Shown one piece after another: positions 1 through 5,319 of a stretch of 5,875 bases of DNA. The notes below the pieces were generated by a model. The model ran no database searches, was not told the DNA's origin, and saw nothing but the letters and a program-made list of their open reading frames with translations. Numbering within the stretch: position 1 is the first letter of the stretch; each line of letters opens with the position of its first letter. Where the stretch lies: positions 1 to 5,875 of the forward strand of contig JALXAF010000259.1 in NCBI GenBank assembly GCA_026992375.1. Direction: 5' to 3'. The position numbers and the translations under genes were made by a program. The DNA comes from Anaerolineae bacterium (GTDB taxonomy: Bacteria; Chloroflexota; Anaerolineae; J102).

Positions 1-2115
1 CTCACCCACCGCATCGCCTACCTCATCGACGAAATCGGCGCGCCGCCCTATCGCATTCTGGCCGTCACCTTCACCAACAAAGCCGCCCAGGTGATGAAAG
101 AGCGCACTCAGGCTCTGATGGGCATGGACGCGGGCCTGCAAGGGCTTAGCATCGGCACTTTTCATCGCATCTGCGCCCGCTTTTTGCGCATCCAGGCCGA
201 AAAGATCGGACTCAACCCCCGCTACGTCATCTTCGACACCGACGATCAGTTGCAGGTGATCAAACAGGCGCTAAAAGACCTGAACCTGGATGACAAGCGC
301 AATCGCCCGCGGCCCATTCTCAGCGCTATCTCCCGGGCCAAAAACGAATTGCTGCCCCCGGCCAAATATCCCATCGAAACCTATTGGGATGAGATGGTCG
401 CCCGCATCTACGAACGTTATCAGAAATTGCTGGAGCTGAGCAGCGCCCTGGATTTCGACGATCTGCTGATGAAAACCGTGGTTATGTTGCGGGAACATTC
501 CGATATCCAGGATTACTACCAGCATCGTTTCGATTACATCATGGTGGACGAGTTCCAGGACACCAACACCGCCCAGTACGAACTGGTGAAGCTGCTGGCG
601 GGCGCACATCGCAACATCTTCGTGGTGGGCGATGAAGATCAATCCATCTACGCGTTCCGCGGCGCTGATTTCCGCAACGTCGAGCGTTTTCGCAAGGATT
701 ATCCCGACGCCGCGGTCATCCTGCTGGAACAGAATTACCGCTCCACCCAAAACATCCTGGATGCGGCCAACGCTGTCATCAGCCGCAACCGCCACCGCAC
801 GGCCAAAAAGCTGTTCACCGACCGCGGCAAAGGCCCGAAAATCGTCGTGTACGAAGCCTACGACGAGAAGGAAGAGGGCGATTACATCATCGATGAAATT
901 TTGCGTCTGAAAAAGGCGGGCGAGGCCGGGCCCGGCGACGTGGCTATCATGTATCGCACCAACGCCCAGTCCCGGGCCATCGAAGAAGCCTTTCTGCGCC
1001 GCAACATGCCCTACCGTCTGGTGGGAGCCACTCGTTTTTACAGCCGCAAAGAGATCAAAGACGTGATGGCGTATCTGCGGGTGGTGCAGAATCCCGACGA
1101 CGATGTGAGCCTGCGTCGGATCATCAACACCCCGCCCCGGCGCATTGGCATGACCACGGTGAACAAGCTGGCTGCGTGGAGCGGCGGCCTGGGCGTGAGC
1201 ATGTATCAAGGGCTGCGCATCATCGGCGGCGATTCCAGCGCGCTGGGGAATGTAAAGGTGGCGGTGCAGCCATTCAGCGGGCGCACCAAAAAGGCCCTGA
1301 TGAATTTTTACGCCATGCTGCAAGACTGGATCGACGCCCGAACCGAGCTCACGCCCGCACAGCTCATGGATCGCATTCTGGCCGAATCGGGGTATCAGGA
1401 ATGGCTGCGGGATGGCAGCGACGAGGGCGAAGATCGCTGGGACAACATCATGGAGCTGCGCACCGTCAGCCAGGCTTATGACGATCTGCCAGTGGAAACC
1501 GCGCTGGACGCGTTTTTGGAGGAGGTGGCGCTGGTCAGCGATGTGGACGACTACGAGGCCGGGGCCGACGCGCCCACCCTGCTCACCCTGCACGCGGCCA
1601 AGGGGCTGGAGTTTGGCGTGGTGTTTCTCACGGGCGTGGAGGAGGGGCTCATTCCCCACAGCCGCAGCTTCGAAGACCCCGATGGCATGGAAGAGGAGCG
1701 GCGGCTGGCTTATGTAGGCATGACCCGGGCCAAAAACCGGCTTTATCTGCTGCACACATTTCGTCGGGCCACCTGGGGCCGCAGCGAGCTTTCTGAACCC
1801 TCCCGTTTTCTCAAGGACATTCCCCGTCGCCTCATCACCAATGGCAAGAGAGAGCAGCCCGCCAGCGCCCGCCAGCGAGCGGGAAGCTGGGGCGGTTACG
1901 AGCGGGGCCGCAAGAAAAAGCCCACGTTGGATGACTTGCTGGATGACGGCACGCCCTACAAATCAGGCATGAAGGTGCGACATCCCCAGTTCGGCGAGGG
2001 CACGGTCATCGCCACCCTGCCCGCGGGCGACGATGTGGAAGTCATCGTGGCCTTTCCCCGCCAGGGCGTCAAGAAACTGCTGGCCTCCTTCGCCAGATTG
2101 AAAATCATCGGGTAA
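1..2115 (+). CDS. pcrA: UvrD/PcrA-type ATP-dependent DNA helicase, 5'-truncated by the window edge
   Basis: Superfamily 1A 3'-5' DNA helicase acting on cytoplasmic DNA in nucleotide excision repair, replication restart and removal of RecA or stalled RNA polymerase (family knowledge). The frame is open from base 1. The 704 visible residues start just after where Walker A (GxGKT) should sit, so roughly 30-40 N-terminal residues are missing. Motifs in order, numbered from base 1: Ia AVTFTNKAA (21-29), Ib TFHR (53-56), II VDEFQD (182-187, Walker B), III GDEDQSIY (210-217), IV QNYRST (244-249), V TLHAAKGLEF (529-538), VI RLAYVGMTRAK (568-578). After a basic, low-complexity linker (about 610-645), residues 653-703 form the PcrA-type C-terminal Tudor-like domain (GMKVRHPQFGEGTV...VAFPRQGVKKLL), which in PcrA binds RNA polymerase. 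That domain favours PcrA over Rep; PcrA versus UvrD is only a naming choice. An internal GTG at 91 is not the start, because conserved helicase sequence precedes it. All visible motifs are intact. Confidence 0.95.
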   Translation, partial: LTHRIAYLIDEIGAPPYRILAVTFTNKAAQVMKERTQALMGMDAGLQGLSIGTFHRICARFLRIQAEKIGLNPRYVIFDTDDQLQVIKQALKDLNLDDKRNRPRPILSAISRAKNELLPPAKYPIETYWDEMVARIYERYQKLLELSSALDFDDLLMKTVVMLREHSDIQDYYQHRFDYIMVDEFQDTNTAQYELVKLLAGAHRNIFVVGDEDQSIYAFRGADFRNVERFRKDYPDAAVILLEQNYRSTQNILDAANAVISRNRHRTAKKLFTDRGKGPKIVVYEAYDEKEEGDYIIDEILRLKKAGEAGPGDVAIMYRTNAQSRAIEEAFLRRNMPYRLVGATRFYSRKEIKDVMAYLRVVQNPDDDVSLRRIINTPPRRIGMTTVNKLAAWSGGLGVSMYQGLRIIGGDSSALGNVKVAVQPFSGRTKKALMNFYAMLQDWIDARTELTPAQLMDRILAESGYQEWLRDGSDEGEDRWDNIMELRTVSQAYDDLPVETALDAFLEEVALVSDVDDYEAGADAPTLLTLHAAKGLEFGVVFLTGVEEGLIPHSRSFEDPDGMEEERRLAYVGMTRAKNRLYLLHTFRRATWGRSELSEPSRFLKDIPRRLITNGKREQPASARQRAGSWGGYERGRKKKPTLDDLLDDGTPYKSGMKVRHPQFGEGTVIATLPAGDDVEVIVAFPRQGVKKLLASFARLKIIG

Positions 2116-2123
2116 TCGGACGG

Positions 2124-2170
2124 AACGCCTCTGGGCGTCCCTTATGAGTCCGCAGAGGCGTTTCTGTTTG
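2124..2170 (+). terminator. Probable intrinsic terminator of the helicase gene
   Basis: Nine bases after the helicase stop codon there is a perfect 10-bp inverted repeat, AACGCCTCTG (2124-2133) with CAGAGGCGTT (2153-2162). It is followed by an interrupted T-rich tail (TCTGTTTG). The 19-nt loop is long and the T-tract imperfect, so termination may be moderate. A second 5-bp pairing, CGGAC (2117-2121) with GTCCG (2148-2152), crosses the main stem in pseudoknot order and may be chance. Confidence 0.65.
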
Positions 2171-2370
2171 TATCGATGGAACTGGATTTTCGGCAGTCGA
2201 TTGTGTGGCTGCAAGATTCGCTGACAGCATAGAAGTGGAGCCTTTTGTCGTCATGCACATAAGAATCCGGTCTGCTTTTCATAAAAAACTGGAAATGGAG
2301 GCAGTCATCCATTGATGGTTGTCTTTTATCCTTGCCACACAAAGACGCCACACTCTCTAACGAGGTTGAA
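2171..2370. other. Intergenic region upstream of the protease gene
   Basis: About 200 bases between the helicase terminator and the protease start, visibly less GC-rich than the flanking genes. It must hold the protease promoter if the gene is transcribed alone, but I could not find a convincing -35/-10 pair with 16-18 nt spacing. Two tiny ORFs (2176-2232, 18 aa, and one starting near 2253, about 20 aa) lack a ribosome binding site at good spacing and are not called. A short palindrome CCATTGATGG (near 2309-2318) is the only symmetric element and is too small to interpret. Confidence 0.5.
2362..2366 (+). promoter_or_regulatory. Ribosome binding site setting the protease start
   Basis: GAGGT lies 4 nt before the ATG at 2371. 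It supports that ATG over the in-frame TTG at 2332, which has no purine-rich site and would put 13 polar residues in front of the signal peptide. The spacing is slightly short. Confidence 0.6.
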
Positions 2371-4197
2371 ATGAAACGAAAGACGACACTCTTCCTTCTT
2401 GTCATTGCCGCCGTTGCTTTGCTGGCGGCGGCCGTCAATCCAGCCAGCGCAGCGCCCGATTCGCGGGTGGCTCTCGAGGTGTGGACTCAGTTGGACGCCC
2501 GGGGTCAGGCGGACGTCATCATCCAACTGCCCCAGCCCGATCTCAGCCCGGCCTACGCCCTGCCCGATAAATCCGCCCGCGGGCGCTGGGTGCATCGAAC
2601 GCTTCGCGTTGCAGCGAAAAAGACGCAATCGCCGCTCCTTGCCGAACTTGATCGCTCGGGCGCGACTTATCAGCGCTTTTGGGCGGTGAACGCCATTCGG
2701 GTGCAGGTGGATGAGAGGCTGCTGGCCCGATTGTTGCGCTTTCCGCAGGTGCGGCGGGTGTTCGCCAACGAGGCGTTTCATGGCGTGGGGCCCGAACCTC
2801 GAACGCCGCTTCTGTCCCAAACCGTTGACGGGCCTCTGCCCTGGGGCGTGGGCCGGGTGAACGCCTCCTGGGCGTGGGACAAGGGCGTCACAGGCGCGGG
2901 CGTGGTTATTGGGGGGCAGGACACCGGCTATGATTGGCGGCACCCGGCGCTCAAACAAAGCTATCGCGGCTACGACGCCGCCACCAGCGTCGCGAATCAC
3001 GATTACAACTGGCATGACGCCATCCACGAAATCGATCCCCATCTCTCCGGCTCCAATCCCTGCGGGCTGGATTCGCCCGAGCCTTGCGACGATTACGGGC
3101 ATGGCACGCACACCATGGGCACCATGGCCGGAAACGATTTGTCTCAGGATGACGCCGGTTGGCCCGCGGCCGCGGCGCATCCCATCGGCGTTGCGCCGGG
3201 CGCGAAATGGATAGCCTGTCGCAACATGGAGCGAGGATGGGGACGCCCATCCACCTACATCGAATGTTTTCAGTGGTTCGTCGCTCCCTGGCCCATTGGC
3301 GGCGATCCCTTTGCTGATGGCGACCCGACCAAAGCCCCCGACGTCATCAATAATTCGTGGAGCTGCCCGGAGAGCGAAGGCTGCACGCCCGACAAGCTGG
3401 CGATCATCGAGCCGGCGCTGGATGCGGCGGATGCGGCGGGGATTTTGGTCGTAGCCTCGGCCACCAACAACGGCTCCGCCTGCAGCACCATCCGCGAACC
3501 CATCGCCATTTATCCCCGGGCTTTCACTGTGGGAGCCACCACCAGCAACGATGGGCTGGCCTCCTTCAGCAGCCGCGGCCCGGTGGTTTATGGCGTCACT
3601 CGCATCGGGCCTGATGTCAGCGCCCCGGGCGTGGATGTGCTCTCCAGCATCCCGGGGAATCGATACGGTCGCTCGTCGGGCACCAGCATGGCCGGGCCTC
3701 ATGTCGCAGGCGTGGCCGCGTTGCTGATGTCGGCCGAGCCCGCGCTGAAAGGTCAGACCGACATGCTGCGCGCCATCATCGCCCGCACCGCGGACCCGCG
3801 CACATCCAACCAGGGCTGCGGCGGCGATTCCTCTGACGCCGTGCCCAATAACGGATTCGGCTGGGGCGTCGTCAACGCCCGCAGCGCCATTGAATCCCTC
3901 GATCAGACTGCGATCATTACGGGTTCGCTGCGAAACGTCGCGGGGGACGCCGCGATGGAATCCGGCGTCGTCATCGGCTTCTATCGTTATCCTTCGGGCG
4001 AATGGGTGGCGGACGCAACAACGAACGCCTCCGGCGTTTATCGGGTGGAAGTTCCCTGGGGAGCCTACATCGTGACCGCCCGGCCGCCTGTCGGGGCGGG
4101 CGTGACCGGGCCTGTTTATGCGGTGGGCGGCCGCGAGAGTCAGGCGGATGTCATTCTACTGCCTCAACGCAAATTCTTTCCCCTCATCTTGCGATAG
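2371..4197 (+). CDS. Secreted subtilisin-family (S8) serine protease, bacillopeptidase F-like
   Basis: Predicted extracellular endopeptidase of 608 aa. A Sec signal peptide is clear: KRK at 2-4, hydrophobic core at about 7-22, likely cleavage after A27 in NPASA|A. Residues about 30-145 resemble an I9-type propeptide that would fold and then be removed. The catalytic domain starts near 157 (PWGVGRVNASWAWD) and runs to about 510. Its triad is visible: D184 in GGQDTG, H244 in GHGTHTMGT, S439 in GTSMAGPHVAG. The oxyanion Asn is most likely N366 in SATNNGS, where the usual Gly before Asn is Thr. Blocks such as IGVAPGAKWIACRN and PDVINNSW are typical of the bacillopeptidase F-like subgroup. Eight cysteines in the catalytic region could form disulfides. 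Residues about 513-598 look like a small carboxypeptidase-regulatory-like beta domain (ITGSLRN...GVYRVEVPWGAYIVTARP). The protein ends in RKFFPLILR (600-608), a possible surface or sorting tail. The gene has its own RBS and downstream terminator. Substrate is unknown, and general peptide scavenging is the simplest guess. Confidence 0.93.
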   Translation: MKRKTTLFLLVIAAVALLAAAVNPASAAPDSRVALEVWTQLDARGQADVIIQLPQPDLSPAYALPDKSARGRWVHRTLRVAAKKTQSPLLAELDRSGATYQRFWAVNAIRVQVDERLLARLLRFPQVRRVFANEAFHGVGPEPRTPLLSQTVDGPLPWGVGRVNASWAWDKGVTGAGVVIGGQDTGYDWRHPALKQSYRGYDAATSVANHDYNWHDAIHEIDPHLSGSNPCGLDSPEPCDDYGHGTHTMGTMAGNDLSQDDAGWPAAAAHPIGVAPGAKWIACRNMERGWGRPSTYIECFQWFVAPWPIGGDPFADGDPTKAPDVINNSWSCPESEGCTPDKLAIIEPALDAADAAGILVVASATNNGSACSTIREPIAIYPRAFTVGATTSNDGLASFSSRGPVVYGVTRIGPDVSAPGVDVLSSIPGNRYGRSSGTSMAGPHVAGVAALLMSAEPALKGQTDMLRAIIARTADPRTSNQGCGGDSSDAVPNNGFGWGVVNARSAIESLDQTAIITGSLRNVAGDAAMESGVVIGFYRYPSGEWVADATTNASGVYRVEVPWGAYIVTARPPVGAGVTGPVYAVGGRESQADVILLPQRKFFPLILR

Positions 4198-4267
4198 CGA
4201 GAGAATGGGTGATCTGAGCGTGTAACCCTTATCGATTCCAATACATCTAATAATCCGGTTGAAAGTC

Positions 4268-4304
4268 AAAGGTTGGCGCGTGCGCGCTTGCGTCAGCCTT
4301 TTTT
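4268..4304 (+). terminator. Strong intrinsic terminator after the protease gene
   Basis: AAGGTTGGCGC (4269-4279) pairs with GCGTCAGCCTT (4290-4300) through 11 bp including two G-U pairs, extended by A4268-T4301. The loop is 10 nt and GC-rich, and the 3' arm runs into TTTTTT. It lies about 70 nt after the protease stop and 51 nt before the next start. It therefore separates the two genes and implies that the downstream gene has a promoter after it or is fed by read-through. Confidence 0.85.
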
Positions 4305-4339
4305 ATCGCAAGCAATCTTTCTCGAACTGAGTTGAAAAT

Positions 4340-4345
4340 AAGGAG
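4340..4345 (+). promoter_or_regulatory. Ribosome binding site setting the disulfide oxidoreductase start
   Basis: AAGGAG lies 9 nt before the ATG at 4355. An in-frame TTG at 4349 would have only 3 nt of spacing, so the ATG is the better start. Confidence 0.85.
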
Positions 4346-4354
4346 TAATTGATT

Positions 4355-5038
4355 ATGCCTCTTCTGAGCCCTGATGACGCCCGAGCTGTACAGCAACAAT
4401 TCGAGCAGAAAATCACCCGTCCGGTCAAAATGATCGTGGTCACCACGCAGCATAATTGCATGTATTGCAACGAGGTCAAGATGCTGGCCGAGGAGCTGGC
4501 CGGACTTTCCCCGCAAATTTCTGTGGAAACATACGACCTCGAACAGGATAAAGCTATCGTCGATCTGTATGGTCTTGACAAAGCTCCCGCCATTGTGGTC
4601 GTCGCTGACGGTCGCGGGGAGGAGCCCGACGTCGATTACGGCATCCGCTTCTATGGCATCCCCAGCGGTTACGAATTCATGTCGTTGCTGGACGCCCTGA
4701 ACACCGTGGGCAGCAATGGCGCAGACATGCAACTGATGCCCGAGACCCTGGAGTTCCTGAAGAACCTGGACCAGGACGTGCACATGCAGGTCTTCATCAC
4801 GCCCACCTGCCCCTACTGCCCCCGCGCGGTGATGATGGCGCATCATTTCGCCTTTGTCAGCCCCCGGGTGAAATCGGACATGATCGAGGCGATGGAATTC
4901 CCCGATCTCTCCAATCGATACAGCGTCTACGGCGTGCCTCGCACCGTCATCAACGAGGACGTGCATCAGGAAGGCGCTGTGCCCGAGCCCATGATGCTGC
5001 AAAAGCTCAAGGAAGCTGTGGCTGTCACCGCGGCCTGA
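4355..5038 (+). CDS. Protein disulfide oxidoreductase (PDO), two tandem thioredoxin-fold domains
   Basis: A 227-aa thiol-disulfide oxidoreductase of the glutaredoxin-like PDO family (best known from Pyrococcus, Sulfolobus and Aquifex). PDOs make, reduce or shuffle protein disulfides in the cytoplasm of organisms with disulfide-rich cytosolic proteins, usually with a thioredoxin reductase as partner (family knowledge). There is no signal peptide, consistent with a cytoplasmic protein. The N-terminal fold has active site C35-MY-C38 after strand MIVVTT and a cis-Pro candidate at P78 (KAPAIVV). The C-terminal fold has C152-PY-C155 after strand QVFITPT and cis-Pro P195 (GVPRTVI). These are the only four cysteines, so both redox centres look intact. 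CPYC in the second domain is the usual PDO motif; CMYC in the first is a variant of the CQYC I recall from Pyrococcus. Length matches the family (about 220-235 aa). The start is set by AAGGAG. The gene is flanked by terminators on both sides, so it is probably monocistronic. A glutaredoxin/NrdH-like role is a less likely alternative. Confidence 0.92.
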   Translation: MPLLSPDDARAVQQQFEQKITRPVKMIVVTTQHNCMYCNEVKMLAEELAGLSPQISVETYDLEQDKAIVDLYGLDKAPAIVVVADGRGEEPDVDYGIRFYGIPSGYEFMSLLDALNTVGSNGADMQLMPETLEFLKNLDQDVHMQVFITPTCPYCPRAVMMAHHFAFVSPRVKSDMIEAMEFPDLSNRYSVYGVPRTVINEDVHQEGAVPEPMMLQKLKEAVAVTAA

Positions 5039-5055
5039 GACCTGCGCAAAAATCT

Positions 5056-5100
5056 CAAGACGAAACGCTCCTCCTTTTATGGATGGGGCGTTTTTTCTTG
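5056..5100 (+). terminator. Strong intrinsic terminator after the PDO gene
   Basis: AAACGCTCC plus TCC (5063-5074) pairs with GGA and GGGGCGTTT (5081-5083, 5085-5093), with one bulged T and a TTTTAT loop. A T-run and TCTTG follow. An outer pairing CAAGA (5056-5060) with TCTTG (5096-5100) can extend the stem. On the opposite strand the hairpin is followed by a short T-run (complement of 5048-5052), so it might work both ways, although no minus-strand gene is seen. Confidence 0.85.
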
Positions 5101-5319
5101 AAACAATGTAACTGCTAACGTGTGCTAGTTGGTCGTCTTTTTCCGCTCAAACCCGTCAGGTTAATTCGAGTGAAAATGACCTTGGCAGTCGCGAATCAAT
5201 GGGATTTCAGTCAGCAAGGCTGGTTCATCTTCAAAGACGAAAGCGGCTGAGCTCACAATACCCAATACCCAATATCCAACCCCCATGCCCGCCCAACCGC
5301 CGGGCGCTGACAACGCTCT
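5101..5319. other. Intergenic region between the PDO and radical SAM genes
   Basis: About 220 bases with no convincing gene. The first part (5101-5165) is comparatively AT-rich and could hold the promoter of the downstream gene, but no well-spaced -35/-10 pair is evident. The block 5166-5250 is open on both strands: a 24-codon frame from ATG 5176 to TGA 5248-5250 on +, and the end of a minus frame that stops at about 5161. Neither has a good ribosome binding site or a recognisable family. The block may be a dispersed intergenic repeat or gene remnant, or simply neutral spacer. The right end carries the CCCAATA heptamer array. Confidence 0.45.
5254..5288. repeat. Short tandem heptamer array, CCCAATA type
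   Basis: Five consecutive 7-nt units in register. The units at 5261 and 5268 are exact CCCAATA, the one at 5254 differs by one base (CACAATA), and the two from 5275 (TCCAACC, CCCATGC) are increasingly decayed. It lies 31 nt upstream of the radical SAM start codon. It resembles the short tandemly repeated repetitive (STRR) heptamers described in cyanobacteria and seen in other filamentous bacterial lineages. Function is unknown. Confidence 0.65.

Noticed and set aside
271..1755. Long minus-strand open frame (494 aa) opposite the helicase
   Set aside because: It lies fully within the helicase gene, whose motifs are unmistakable. Its translation has no recognisable domain and is the His/Gln/Val/Gly-rich type expected from the antisense of GC-rich coding DNA.
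2176..2232. Possible 18-aa leader peptide upstream of the protease
   Set aside because: No ribosome binding site at suitable spacing, no regulatory codon run, and more than 130 nt from the protease start.
2326..3702. Long minus-strand open frame (458 aa) opposite the protease
   Set aside because: Arg/Gly/Ala-rich antisense shadow of a gene with a complete catalytic triad and signal peptide; no domain seen and it runs through the protease RBS region.
4225..4254. TAATAAT near 4248 as a -10 box for the PDO gene
   Set aside because: No matching -35 element at proper spacing, and a strong terminator follows immediately, so transcripts would stop before PDO.
4247..5002. Minus-strand open frame (251 aa) opposite the PDO gene
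   Set aside because: His-rich antisense translation without a family signature; the + strand encodes a full-length PDO with both CXXC motifs and an ideal RBS.
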